Positions 1 to 8,544 of a stretch of 64,000 bases of DNA are shown piece by piece. Below the pieces are notes generated by a model. That model saw nothing but the letters and a program-made list of their open reading frames with translations, was not told where the DNA came from and did not search any database. How positions within the stretch are numbered: the first letter of the stretch is position 1; each line of letters begins with the position of its first letter. Position numbers and translations under genes: made by a program. Location of the stretch: assembly GCA_050015495.1 (NCBI GenBank), contig JBEKBH010000002.1:1-64000 (forward strand), given 5' to 3'. Source of the stretch: Palsa-1439 sp050015495. Its GTDB lineage: Bacteria > Verrucomicrobiota > Verrucomicrobiia > Palsa-1439.

Positions 1-2
1 CC

Positions 3-2357
3 GGCCAGCACGATTCGTTTCTCAACGTAGTCGGCGGCGACGCGGTTCTGGCCGCGGTGAAACGTTGCTGGCTGTCGTTGTTCTCCGAGCGGGCCATTTC
101 ATACCGGATGCGGAAAGGTGTCGCGCCCGGCCGCGCCCAGATGGCCGTGATCGTCCAGCAACTGATTGCCCCCGACGCGGCCGGCGTGATGTTCACAACC
201 GATCCGGCGGGCGGCGATTCCAACTCCATCTTTATCGAAGCCGCGTTCGGGCTGGGCGAAGCCGTCGTTCAGGGCAAGGTAACGCCCGATCGCGTCGAGG
301 TATCGCGTTCGGGGCTACGGGTGGTCCGGTGCGATACCGGCCTGAAGCGGGTACAGATCGTTGCCGGCAAAGACGGCGTCTGCGAACAACTGCTTGCGGC
401 GGAAAGGGCGGGCGCTCAAGTGCTGGATGATGAGACGGCGGCGCGGTTGGCGCGGCTGGGGATCGAAGTGGAGCGGGTCTTGGGCGGTCCGTTGGACATC
501 GAGTGGGGCGTGCGCGGCGGGGAGATCTGGCTCCTGCAGGCGCGGGCGGTGACGGCATCGCAGCCTGGGCGGGGATCCAGCTTCGAGGACCGTCAGGTAT
601 GGACCAACGCCAACACGGGCGAGGGGTTGCCGGATGTGGTGACCCCGATGACGTGGTCGCTGGTGCGGCGGACCGCATGCGAACTTTTTAACGGGTCTCT
701 CCGCGCGTGGGGCATCCGGATTAAGGACGAACAGTTGTTTGGACTGATTGCGGGCCGCGCGTATTTCAACTTCAACACGGTGTGCGCGCTGGGACGCCTC
801 GTGCCGGGGTTGAGAAATCGAACCATGGAAAGCTTTATGGGCGGCCATCAGGACACCATGCTGGCGCTGAAACAAATCAAGATCTCGGAAGCCGATCTGC
901 CCCGGATTGAGGTTCATCGCTGGCGGGCGGTAACCAACGGTCCAACCGTGGTATTGCGATTTCTCTTCTACACGCCCGAGCACGGTTGTGCCGCGGTGGA
1001 CAACGTCCGACGTATGAACGAGGACCTGGCCCGCATCGAACCGGGGCCGCTTTCCGACGGCGAGTTGCTTGCCGCGATACGGACGTCGTTTACCCCCGAG
1101 GTGCTGGGCAGATTGGGGGTGATCGAGGCGATCGGCTTCGCCGTTGTTTACTATTCAATCCTCTTCAGCCTGTGTGAACGCTCGTTCGGCCGGGACGGGC
1201 GCAGCATCGCGGACCGGTTGCTGGCGGGCGTTGGCGGCTTGGATGATGTGGTGGCCGGGCACGAACTGTGGCTGCTGGCGGAACAGGCGGCCCGGGAACC
1301 GGAGGTCAAGGCTGTTCTTCTCGGCGACCGCACATTCCCCGCCTTTGCATCGCGGCTGGAGGGTTGCCCGGGCGGCCCGGCCTTCCTCACCCAGTGGAAC
1401 GCGTTCATGCAGCGGCACGGACACCATACGCGCGGCGAAATCGAGTTGTTCAACCCGCGCTGGTCGGAATGCCCCGACTTCGTCCTGGACATGGTGCGCG
1501 GCTACGTGGAAGCCATCGATGCCGGGCACCCCGGTCCGGTCGTCCGCCGGGACGCATTGGCGAGCGAGCGCGTTGCCCTGGCCAACCGGTGCATGGGCGG
1601 GCTGAAGAATCCTCTGAAACGAGCGATCTTCCCGCTTGTCCTCCATCGCGCGCAAAAAGGCGGTCAGATCCGGGAGAATCTCAAGAGCGAGATGATCCGG
1701 TGGCTTACGTTTCTGCGCCGGTTCTTGCTGGAGTTGGGCCGGCGCCTGGCGGCACGCGGGCGGCTCGCGGAGGAAAACGACATCTTTTTTCTGGAAATGG
1801 AGGAACTGCGGAGCGGCTCTTTGTGGGACGCGGGGACAGATTTGCGCACGCTCGTCGCCGAGCGGCGGGCGCTGTACGAGGAAAATGTGAAAACAACTCC
1901 GCCCGCCGTGATCGTCGGCCGGTTTGATCCGCGTGCTTTCGTACCCGACGTGGTGGACCACGGGACGAAGGTGTTTCATGGCCTCGGCGTTAGCGCGGGT
2001 GCCGCGACCGGCCGCGCGCGGGTGATCCTGCGGTCAGACGCCAATGAACGTGTGCAGCCGGGAGAGATCCTCGTTGCTCCGTTCACCGATCCGGGCTGGA
2101 CGCCGTATTTCGTTGCGGCTGCCGGGATCGTGATGGACTTGGGCGGCATGTTGAGCCACGGCAGCATCGTCGCACGCGAATACGGAATCCCCGCGGTGGT
2201 CAACGTCGGGCCGGCGACGCAGATCATCCGGACCGGACAATGGCTCGAAGTGGATGCGGATCGGGGCGTGGTGAAAGTGCTCGACGCGGCGCCGGAGACA
2301 CCGGCCGGGATCGGAAACGCTGTCCCGCCGCCTTTTTCGTTGAAGCGCGCGCGGTGA
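3..2357 (+). CDS. PEP-utilising phosphotransferase, rifampicin-phosphotransferase/PEP-synthase type (5' partial)
   Basis: The frame is open from base 3, and the residues before the first GTG (57) read like the PEP-synthase ATP-binding domain, so the gene begins outside the window. What remains (784 residues) is the end of the ATP-binding domain, a middle region of about 500 residues, and a C-terminal swivelling phosphohistidine domain with GGMLSHGSIVAREYG, whose catalytic His codon is at 2157-2159. No PEP/pyruvate TIM-barrel domain follows. ATP domain - middle domain - His domain is the order in rifampicin phosphotransferases, whereas PEP synthase has the barrel last. In that family phosphate passes from ATP through the His to an acceptor. 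The acceptor here cannot be read from sequence, so antibiotic phosphorylation is only a possibility. Confidence 0.8.
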   Translation, partial: GQHDSFLNVVGGDAVLAAVKRCWLSLFSERAISYRMRKGVAPGRAQMAVIVQQLIAPDAAGVMFTTDPAGGDSNSIFIEAAFGLGEAVVQGKVTPDRVEVSRSGLRVVRCDTGLKRVQIVAGKDGVCEQLLAAERAGAQVLDDETAARLARLGIEVERVLGGPLDIEWGVRGGEIWLLQARAVTASQPGRGSSFEDRQVWTNANTGEGLPDVVTPMTWSLVRRTACELFNGSLRAWGIRIKDEQLFGLIAGRAYFNFNTVCALGRLVPGLRNRTMESFMGGHQDTMLALKQIKISEADLPRIEVHRWRAVTNGPTVVLRFLFYTPEHGCAAVDNVRRMNEDLARIEPGPLSDGELLAAIRTSFTPEVLGRLGVIEAIGFAVVYYSILFSLCERSFGRDGRSIADRLLAGVGGLDDVVAGHELWLLAEQAAREPEVKAVLLGDRTFPAFASRLEGCPGGPAFLTQWNAFMQRHGHHTRGEIELFNPRWSECPDFVLDMVRGYVEAIDAGHPGPVVRRDALASERVALANRCMGGLKNPLKRAIFPLVLHRAQKGGQIRENLKSEMIRWLTFLRRFLLELGRRLAARGRLAEENDIFFLEMEELRSGSLWDAGTDLRTLVAERRALYEENVKTTPPAVIVGRFDPRAFVPDVVDHGTKVFHGLGVSAGAATGRARVILRSDANERVQPGEILVAPFTDPGWTPYFVAAAGIVMDLGGMLSHGSIVAREYGIPAVVNVGPATQIIRTGQWLEVDADRGVVKVLDAAPETPAGIGNAVPPPFSLKRAR

Positions 2358-2410
2358 GGCGTTACAAGACACCCGGTTCACCCCGTTACGATGAAGGGCG
2401 AGATATCAAC

Positions 2411-3412
2411 GTGAGCAAACCGATTCGTGTGATTCAATACGGACTGGGCGCCATCGGGCGCGCCGCGGCGCGCGTGGTCCTGGACCGACCGGGGTTGCAA
2501 CTGGTCGGGGCCATCGACCGCGATCCGAAACTGGCCGGCAAGGATTTGGGCAAGGTGCTCGGCCTGACCCGTAAACTCGACATCGCGGTGACCGACCAAC
2601 CCGTCGTCCTCTTCGCGCAGACCCAGGCCGATGCCGTGGTCCATTGCACGACCTCCAGTTTCGTCGACGCCTACGAACAACTCACTGAAATCGTTCGCGG
2701 GGGACTGCATTGCGTCACCTCGTGCGAAGAAGCGTTGTTCCCGTACTACCGCCACAAACAGCTCGCCGGAAAACTCGATGATCTCTGCATTCAGAAATCC
2801 GTCGCGGTGGTCGGCACCGGCGTCAACCCGGGCTTCGTCATGGACACGCTCGCGTTGCTGCTCACGATGGCCTGCCAGCGCGTCGATGCCGTCCGCGTGC
2901 TGCGCGTGGTCGATGCCGCGACCCGTCGCGAGGCGCTCCAGCGCAAGGTCGGCGCGACCATCACGAAAGCGCAGTTCGACGGCCTGAACCAGCAACACAA
3001 AATTGGTCATGTCGGTCTCGCCGAGTCGCTGGTATTTCTGGCAGATGGCCTTGGTTGGACGCTGGACGAGGTAAACGAAAGCGTGGCGCCCGTGCTCGCC
3101 AGGAAGACCATCAAGACCGAGTTTCTCACGGTATCGAAGGGCTCCGTCGCCGGCGTGCACCAATTCGCGCGCGGCAAGCGCAACGGCAAGGAAACGTTGA
3201 CGCTGGAACTACAAATGTACGTCGGCGCGCCGAATCCGCGGGACGTGATCGAGATCGACGGCGCACCGCCGTTGCGGTTGGCTATCGACGGCGGCGTGCC
3301 CGGCGACATGGCCACACCGGCGATCCTCGCCAACACGCTCCCGAGACTCATCGAATGCCCGCCCGGCCTGCACACCATGCGCACGCTCGGCTTGCCGCGC
3401 ATGACGCTCTGA
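2411..3412 (+). CDS. NAD(P)-dependent dehydrogenase, DapB/2,4-diaminopentanoate dehydrogenase-like
   Basis: A 333-residue protein. It opens with a Rossmann nucleotide site (VIQYGLGAIGRAAA, about residues 7-20) and resembles dihydrodipicolinate-reductase-like enzymes of the 2,4-diaminopentanoate dehydrogenase group, which act on amino or keto acids. It is longer than true DapB (about 270 residues), so a lysine-pathway role should not be assumed. I chose the GTG at 2411 because an AAGGG-like site lies upstream and the Rossmann fold starts at once. An in-frame ATG at 2240 would overlap the previous gene by more than 100 bases. The stop is 2 bases before the next start, so the two are probably cotranscribed. 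Confidence 0.75.
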   Translation: MSKPIRVIQYGLGAIGRAAARVVLDRPGLQLVGAIDRDPKLAGKDLGKVLGLTRKLDIAVTDQPVVLFAQTQADAVVHCTTSSFVDAYEQLTEIVRGGLHCVTSCEEALFPYYRHKQLAGKLDDLCIQKSVAVVGTGVNPGFVMDTLALLLTMACQRVDAVRVLRVVDAATRREALQRKVGATITKAQFDGLNQQHKIGHVGLAESLVFLADGLGWTLDEVNESVAPVLARKTIKTEFLTVSKGSVAGVHQFARGKRNGKETLTLELQMYVGAPNPRDVIEIDGAPPLRLAIDGGVPGDMATPAILANTLPRLIECPPGLHTMRTLGLPRMTL

Positions 3413-3414
3413 TC

Positions 3415-3948
3415 ATGCCCAATATCGTTTACTTCGACCTCGAAACCCAGAAGAGCGCCGCGGACGTCGGCGGCTGGGACCGCAAACGCGACATGAAAAT
3501 GTCCGTCGGCGTCACCTTCAGCACCGCCGACAGTCAGTATCGCATTTTCTCCGAGGAGCAGGTCGACGACTTGGTGAAGCAACTCACGCGGGCGGACCTC
3601 GTCGTCGGGTTCAACATCATCAATTTCGATTACGAAGTGCTCCATGGCTACACCCCGTTGGCCTTGGGCGACACGCCGACGCTCGATTTGATGGCCGACC
3701 TCGAACAAAAGCTCGGCCATCGACTGTCTCTCGACTCGCTCGCCAAGGCGACCCTCAACGCCCCCAAAATCGCCGACGGCATGCAGGCGCTCCAGTGGTG
3801 GAAACAGGGGCGCATCCTAGACATCGCCGAGTACTGCTGTTTCGACGTGAAAATCACCAAGGAACTCCACGAGTACGGACGCGACCACGGCGAGGTCTTC
3901 TACATCGACCGCCTCGGCCAAAAACGCAACGTCAAGGTAAAGTGGTAG
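3415..3948 (+). CDS. DEDD-family 3'-5' exonuclease-like (RNase H fold) protein
   Basis: A 177-residue protein with the marks of a DEDD exonuclease: YFDLET near residues 6-11 (D and E metal ligands), VVGFNIINFDYEVL near the middle (second D), and YCCFDVKITKEL near the C-terminus (last D, in the YxxxD style). This is the RNase D/DNA polymerase proofreading fold, in the short stand-alone form often annotated as a predicted RNase H-like nuclease or helicase-associated exonuclease. No helicase adjoins it. The substrate is unknown. Its ATG follows the upstream stop by 2 bases, so it probably forms an operon with the dehydrogenase. Confidence 0.7.
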   Translation: MPNIVYFDLETQKSAADVGGWDRKRDMKMSVGVTFSTADSQYRIFSEEQVDDLVKQLTRADLVVGFNIINFDYEVLHGYTPLALGDTPTLDLMADLEQKLGHRLSLDSLAKATLNAPKIADGMQALQWWKQGRILDIAEYCCFDVKITKELHEYGRDHGEVFYIDRLGQKRNVKVKW

Positions 3949-4010
3949 GAAATCGCGAGCCCGGCGAACACAGACTTGCTGGAAAGCGCAAAGACGTATA
4001 CTATAGCGCT

Positions 4011-4208
4011 ATGAAGGAAATCACGTTGATGGTCGACCGTGACGACGAAAGCGGCTGGCTGGTGGCAAGCTGGGACGCACCGGATAACAGCGGCGGCATC
4101 ACCACCCAGGGCAAAGACCTCGGCGATCTACAGGCCAACGTGCGCGAGGCGGTGCGTTGTCACTTTGGCAGGGGCAAAGCGCCGCGCACCTCGCTCCGAG
4201 TGTTGTAG
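4011..4208 (+). CDS. HicB-like small protein (possible orphan antitoxin)
   Basis: A 65-residue protein starting MKEITLMVDRDDESGWLVASW, with a later LQANVREAVRCHF helix. This is the fold of HicB-type antitoxins and the related UPF0150 group, in which a beta-sheet 'partial RNase H' domain binds the HicA toxin. No HicA is encoded next to it and no DNA-binding tail is present, so it may be an orphan or have another role. Its stop codon (TAG, 4206-4208) lies in the first bases of a palindromic repeat, so the native C-terminus may have been replaced by repeat sequence. Confidence 0.55.
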   Translation: MKEITLMVDRDDESGWLVASWDAPDNSGGITTQGKDLGDLQANVREAVRCHFGRGKAPRTSLRVL

Positions 4209-4232
4209 GCCGCGTGCCCTCACGCGGCGCAT
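4200..4232. repeat. REP-like palindrome, family R1
   Basis: The core TGTAGGCCGCGTG-CCCT-CACGCGGC folds into an 8-bp perfect stem (4209-4216 with 4221-4228). The same core occurs twice at 29385-29472, so this is a dispersed family. It overlaps the stop codon of the HicB-like gene. Confidence 0.7.
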
Positions 4233-4362
4233 TCTACGTTGGAGGGCGAACTTCCCGGTGAGCCGCGTCCCGCCGCCTTTGCGGTCGCTTCCGCTTGGGA
4301 GGTCGGGCTTTCGCCTGCCGTTTCCTGAGCCTTGCCTCTTGAACTTCGACGCCACGCACTCA

Positions 4363-4728
4363 CTACTTCAGGGGCAGGATTCTGACTCGTAGGCGGGTCT
4401 CGTCGAGGACAACAATTGCTCCCGTCTCCAGCACATCTTCAAATTGACGGAGCGCCCCCAACACCATCGCACCGATCGCGGCCGGCGTGACATCTTGCGT
4501 GCGCACCTGAATCACGCTCGGACCGGCCTTCTGCGTCAGCGCCAGGATCGTCCCGAAATCAAGATCGTGGGTGAACACCACCCGCCGTTCTTGCCTCGCC
4601 CACGCCATGATTTCCGCGTCAACAGCGCGGACGTTTCCGACGGTCGACCAGTGTATGGCATCATGTCCGTCGTCAGTCAGAACCCTCACCCATTCTGGTG
4701 ACAGGTTCATGTCCACCAGCAATTTCAT
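4363..4728 (-). CDS. DUF5615 PIN-like toxin
   Basis: A 121-residue protein of the DUF5615/Mut7-C PIN-like family. It has the N-terminal acidic signature LLVDMNLSPEW, GHDAIHW near residue 30, and VVFTHDLDFGTI around residues 50-62, the spacing of PIN-like nuclease metal ligands. Such proteins are encoded with DUF433 antitoxins and are presumed RNases. The start overlaps the stop of the upstream DUF433 gene by 4 bases, so translation is coupled. The toxin activity is inferred from the family only. Confidence 0.75.
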   Translation of the reverse strand: MKLLVDMNLSPEWVRVLTDDGHDAIHWSTVGNVRAVDAEIMAWARQERRVVFTHDLDFGTILALTQKAGPSVIQVRTQDVTPAAIGAMVLGALRQFEDVLETGAIVVLDETRLRVRILPLK

Positions 4729-4955
4729 GCCGGCCGTAGCGGCACTTCAACTTCCTCGGCGCGCCATGCCGCATACGCCAGCGCCTCGTCAATGTCCGCA
4801 TCTTCGATGTAGGGATACAGCTTGAGAATGTCCGCTTTCGTGTGGCTGGTCGCCATCAATCCGACAATCATGCCGACGGTGACCCGCATTCCACGGATGC
4901 ACGGTTTGCCCCCCATCACCGCCGGATTGAATGTAATGCGTGTCAAGTTCTTCAT
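4725..4955 (-). CDS. DUF433 antitoxin
   Basis: A 76-residue DUF433 protein. NPAVMGGKPCIRGMRVTV is the family hallmark, followed by a helix-turn-helix-like segment (DILKLYPYIEDADIDEALAYA). DUF433 proteins are small DNA-binding antitoxins paired with DUF5615 toxins. It precedes its toxin, overlaps it by 4 bases, and probably autoregulates the pair. Confidence 0.8.
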   Translation of the reverse strand: MKNLTRITFNPAVMGGKPCIRGMRVTVGMIVGLMATSHTKADILKLYPYIEDADIDEALAYAAWRAEEVEVPLRPA

Positions 4956-5059
4956 CGCGTACCAGCATACACGACAACTCTTCGGCGCTCAAGCCTTTGT
5001 CGTTTTCGGGCTCCAACCGCGCCGTTTCAAGCAGTTCGCCATCTCGTCCACCGACTTGT

Positions 5060-5104
5060 CCGCCGAAGCTTTACCCGCCATGGCGGGCTCGGCGAAGGCG
5101 GATG
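5060..5104. repeat. Palindromic repeat in non-coding gap (family R5)
   Basis: TCCGCCGAAGCTT ... CTCGGCGAAGGCGGA is an imperfect inverted repeat with an inner CCCGCCATGGCGGG palindrome. A diverged relative of the outer arm (CGCCTTCGCC ... GGCGGGC) occurs near 22631, which suggests a dispersed element. Confidence 0.45.
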
Positions 5105-5196
5105 GCGTGCTTCAATGGAACGATTTCGACCTCATCTTTCCGATGGCCGACCTCTACGACGGCGCGATCCGGTAGAGCCGTTCTCCGCGATTCCCG

Positions 5197-6612
5197 TCAG
5201 GCCGGGCTGACTCCTTGGTCGGGTGGAGTCTCCTTTGATCGCTGAAAGTCCTTCAGGGGCCGCGTTTCGCTGCCGAGCTTCAAGTGGTAGAAGGTCCCGT
5301 CGTAACCGAGCATGACCAGAAGCATTATCAGAACCAGACACTCGAGCTCCTTCCAGTAATCAATCAAGTCCTGCTCCAATTCGAGCTCCCAGTCGTGAAG
5401 TAGACGATTTCTCGGTTTGATCAGTTTGTTTTCCGGCGGCTTGACGGCGAGCTTTTCACAAGCCAAGCGGACCTTCTCTGGCAAAGGGGGCCTCGCGTTC
5501 CAACTTTTTATTACTCCGATTACCGATCTGGTGCGGTTCTCATCCCATCCATCCAGTCTGCTGAGAACCTCATGCAATTCAGTGAAAAAACTCTTCTTGT
5601 TTAGTGTCTCGCCCAGATCCGGATGAATTTGTCCCCCTAGGTTCTCACCGCTAAGCAGCGATTCAGAGATTCTATCCGCCAAAATATATAGGAGAACCGC
5701 CTTAACCTCAACCATCGCGGCCATCTGCACCTCGTGGTAGAGGACGAGTGTCTTGTGCCACCATTCTGCATTTCCCTCGCATCTCGGAAATGCAGTCTCG
5801 ATAAAACCTTTCAGTTCTCCGTGCTTATAATTCTCTATCGGGCCAGACCCTCCATTGCTGTGGGGTCGACAGAAGATATGCCGCGCCTCAGTGTGCAACG
5901 CTTTTCCTGTCGGGTCGACAATGTCCAAGGAGGGCCAAGTCACATCCTGTGAAAGGGCGAAGGAAAGCAATTCGCATATCTTGTCTGCAACCACCCGCAA
6001 CTTTGCCACCTCATCCAATGTGGAGATCGCAGTGGAAAGTGTCGCCGTCAGTGAGAGCGCGTTCGCATTAGACGGAGGCGCGTTCCCAGACGCGCCTACA
6101 GTCTTATCGATGAGGATCCATTCGCGGTGTCCAAGGACAAATGTGACACGGTTGTGCGACCGTCCCGGGCGAACCTTTGCCGGATCCAGACCCGGAGGCA
6201 AGGGAAGCTCCGTGACCTCGTCGCAGAGACGCAGGCTCACGTTGGTGAGGGTGAATCTACATTGCAGGTTTTTGACGTCGCTGCACGAACCGTTGTCGAT
6301 CACCGTGTTATCTATGAGGTATTCCAGAGCAAAATCCCAGTCCGGCAGCACGGGCTGATACCCCGTATGAGCCACTATTGTCGTGCAGATTGTTCGTCCG
6401 TCTTCGAGAGTTCCGTTGACTCTTCTTCCCTGCAACACTTTGCCGCCCCAGTGCGAAAGATTATTCCACTCCGCACGTTCAGGTGACGAAACCATTAGAT
6501 CCAAGCCACTGGGTTGATCATTACTATCAAAGACGACCTCAGCCTGTTTGCAGGAAGTACTCTTCCCAAGGGCAGAGAAGTCTAAATCCAGTTTGACTTT
6601 GAGTTTGTTCAT
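5197..6612 (-). CDS. HEPN-domain protein, ApeA-like (putative abortive-infection effector)
   Basis: A 471-residue cytosolic protein. A long beta-rich N-terminal part (about residues 1-200) resembles the N-terminal domain of ApeA-type anti-phage proteins. A helical C-terminal domain carries RNRLLH at residues 401-406, which fits the HEPN RNase motif R-x4-H with the usual polar residue after R. A hydrophobic helix (LVLIMLLVML) follows. HEPN proteins of this type cleave RNA, often tRNA, on phage sensing. I used the ATG at 6612 because the longer frame to 6690 runs into the divergent signal peptidase gene. Base composition is clearly AT-richer than its neighbours, consistent with transfer. The ApeA assignment is from pattern memory; the HEPN motif is directly visible. 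Confidence 0.6.
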   Translation of the reverse strand: MNKLKVKLDLDFSALGKSTSCKQAEVVFDSNDQPSGLDLMVSSPERAEWNNLSHWGGKVLQGRRVNGTLEDGRTICTTIVAHTGYQPVLPDWDFALEYLIDNTVIDNGSCSDVKNLQCRFTLTNVSLRLCDEVTELPLPPGLDPAKVRPGRSHNRVTFVLGHREWILIDKTVGASGNAPPSNANALSLTATLSTAISTLDEVAKLRVVADKICELLSFALSQDVTWPSLDIVDPTGKALHTEARHIFCRPHSNGGSGPIENYKHGELKGFIETAFPRCEGNAEWWHKTLVLYHEVQMAAMVEVKAVLLYILADRISESLLSGENLGGQIHPDLGETLNKKSFFTELHEVLSRLDGWDENRTRSVIGVIKSWNARPPLPEKVRLACEKLAVKPPENKLIKPRNRLLHDWELELEQDLIDYWKELECLVLIMLLVMLGYDGTFYHLKLGSETRPLKDFQRSKETPPDQGVSPA

Positions 6613-6666
6613 GTGGGCACCACATACACGCGCTTGTAGCAGTATCAGACCGAACGACCTAAGAGT

Positions 6667-7404
6667 ATGACCAATGCAACGTCGCTGCAAGCCGAAGCGA
6701 AATCCTTATTGAACAACCCATCGCCGGACCGTGTCCAAGTTCCCATGAAACAGAGACTGGGAGCTTTCTGGCGCGACTGGGTTTTTCCCGCGGTGATGGT
6801 CGTGGCCGTGTTGGCGCCGCTGCGGTCGGCGGTGGCGGACTGGAACGACGTGCCGAGCGGGTCGATGACGCCGACCATCCTCGTCGGCGACCGGATTTTC
6901 GTCAACAAACTCGCCTACGATCTCAAGGTGCCGTTCACCACGTGGCATCTGGCCACGTGGGCCGACCCGCAACGCGGCGACGTCATCGTCTTTCGGTCGC
7001 CCCATGACGGCATCCGTCTCGTCAAACGCGTCATCGGCGTGCCGGGCGATTCCGTCGAGCTGCGCGTCGACCATCTGTTGATCAACGGTCAGCCGGCGTC
7101 GTACGTCTCCACCAGCGGCGGATCGGAACCGGCTTCGGTATTCGACGAAACGGTTTCGGGTAAGACCCATCCGATGATGGTCGATCCGCAGCTGCCCGCG
7201 CGGCGCTCGTTCGGCCCGATCCAGGTCCCGCCCGGGCAGTACTTCGTCATGGGCGACAACCGCGACAACAGTTTCGACTCGCGCTATTTCGGGTTTGTCC
7301 CGCGCGACAGCATTTACGGCCGCGCGACACTGGTGGCGATGTCCTTTGACCGGGCCCACTACTTCAAGCCGCGGTTTGACCGGTTCGGCCTGAGCCTGCC
7401 CTGA
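6667..7404 (+). CDS. lepB: Signal peptidase I
   Basis: A 245-residue type I signal peptidase, which removes signal peptides on the outer face of the inner membrane. A membrane helix covers about residues 39-57. The nucleophile Ser66 lies in PSGSM and the general base Lys120 in RLVKRVIGVPGD. The C-terminal box MGDNRDNSFDSR is intact. A start at an internal Met (about residue 27) is possible. It is divergent from the HEPN gene, with only 54 bases between the start codons, so the promoters overlap. The several secreted proteins of this window would be its substrates. Confidence 0.93.
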   Translation: MTNATSLQAEAKSLLNNPSPDRVQVPMKQRLGAFWRDWVFPAVMVVAVLAPLRSAVADWNDVPSGSMTPTILVGDRIFVNKLAYDLKVPFTTWHLATWADPQRGDVIVFRSPHDGIRLVKRVIGVPGDSVELRVDHLLINGQPASYVSTSGGSEPASVFDETVSGKTHPMMVDPQLPARRSFGPIQVPPGQYFVMGDNRDNSFDSRYFGFVPRDSIYGRATLVAMSFDRAHYFKPRFDRFGLSLP

Positions 7405-7466
7405 GCCGCGATGCCGCCGGGCGCGAAACCCCAACGGCGTTGCGGTGTTTCTCTCCTTGCAGTAGC

Positions 7467-8057
7467 ATGGCCGCGATGACATCCACCGATCCCGACGTGG
7501 CGCTCATGTTGCGCGTGCGCGAGGGCGACACGGATGCGCTTCGTGAATTAATCGAGCGCCACCAACGCGCCGTCATCAACACCATCCACCGGGCCATCGG
7601 CGACGCCTCCGAAGCCGAAGATCTCGCCCAGCGCGTGTTCGTGCAGGTCTATCGCTCGGCCAAACGCTACAAACCCACCGCGAAATTCACGACCTGGCTG
7701 TTCACCATCACCCGCAACACGATCCTCAACGAGCACCGCCGCCGGAGCCGTCACCCGGCGGAATCGCTGGATGCGTTGCAGGAGCCGCGCGACTCGGAAT
7801 CCGCCGGTTGGCAGGCGCCCGACACGACGACGCGCGATCCCGCGCAGGAGGTGGTCGAGCGCGAGTTGCAGGAGAAGATCCAGGAAGCCGTCCAGGAACT
7901 GCCCGAAGCCCAACGCACCGCGGTGATCCTCTGCCGTTACGAAGGGCTTTCCTACGAGGAGATTGCGGAGGTGCTGGGTTGCTCGGTCTCGGCCACCAAA
8001 TCGCTGCTGCATCGGGCGCGTCTCGCGCTAAAGGACAAACTGCGAGGTTATTACTAA
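7467..8057 (+). CDS. ECF-type RNA polymerase sigma factor
   Basis: A 196-residue sigma-70 family protein. The region 2 helix DASEAEDLAQRVFVQVYR is followed by the -10-melting part (FTTWLFTITRNTILNEHRRR), and region 4 is LPEAQRTAVILCRYEGLSYEEIAEVLG with a helix-turn-helix. A linker of about 40 residues (ESLDALQEPRD...) joins them, as in ECF factors. ATG 7467 was chosen over an upstream in-frame TTG at 7440. The next gene encodes a zinc-type anti-sigma factor, which indicates sequestration until a signal arrives. The target promoters cannot be read here. Confidence 0.9.
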   Translation: MAAMTSTDPDVALMLRVREGDTDALRELIERHQRAVINTIHRAIGDASEAEDLAQRVFVQVYRSAKRYKPTAKFTTWLFTITRNTILNEHRRRSRHPAESLDALQEPRDSESAGWQAPDTTTRDPAQEVVERELQEKIQEAVQELPEAQRTAVILCRYEGLSYEEIAEVLGCSVSATKSLLHRARLALKDKLRGYY

Positions 8058-8106
8058 TGGAAACCATTCGCCAAATCTGGTGTTTAACCAGATGGACAGG
8101 AAGGAC

Positions 8107-8544
8107 ATGAGTTGCCAGACAGTCAGAGAACAGTTCGACCATCGCCTGGATGGGCGGTTGAGCGAGCCCGATCAGGCTGCGTTTGAAACGCATCTAGCCG
8201 GCTGCGCGGACTGCCGCCGGGAATGGGAGGCGTACGCCAACGCATGGCAGGCGCTCGCGCGCGACGAGGGGATCGAACCATCCTTCGGGTTTGCCGAACG
8301 CACCTTGCGGCGGTTGAACGAGCCCCGGGTCAACGCGCATCCATGGTGGTGGCGACCCTCGATCCGTTGGGCGACCCTCGCCACATCGGTCGCGGCTCTG
8401 GCCGTCACCGCCTGGGTTGGGCACGAGCGAATGCTGGACCGGAAGCACGCCGAGCTCTACGCCCACGTCCAGGAAGGAGATTACCTCGAAGATTATGATG
8501 TGATTGCCAATCTTAACCAACTCAAGGGAGGCAATCACGAATGA
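8107..8544 (+). CDS. Membrane anti-sigma factor with HCC zinc motif
   Basis: A 145-residue protein. Its N-terminus holds the zf-HC2 zinc-binding anti-sigma domain (HLAGCADC, the H-x3-C-x2-C motif). One membrane helix (about residues 86-103, WATLATSVAALAVTAWVG) precedes a short C-terminal segment of about 40 residues outside the cytoplasm. The start at 8107 has an AGGAAGG site just upstream; an in-frame ATG at 8092 lacks one. It should hold the preceding sigma factor at the membrane. Its stop overlaps the next start by 4 bases. Confidence 0.85.
   Translation: MSCQTVREQFDHRLDGRLSEPDQAAFETHLAGCADCRREWEAYANAWQALARDEGIEPSFGFAERTLRRLNEPRVNAHPWWWRPSIRWATLATSVAALAVTAWVGHERMLDRKHAELYAHVQEGDYLEDYDVIANLNQLKGGNHE

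Noticed and set aside
5018..5175. Plus-strand reading frame ending WNDFDLIFPMADLYDGAIR, looking like a protein C-terminus
   Set aside because: It may be the remnant of a lost gene, but it is interrupted by a palindromic repeat and has no start or recognisable family.
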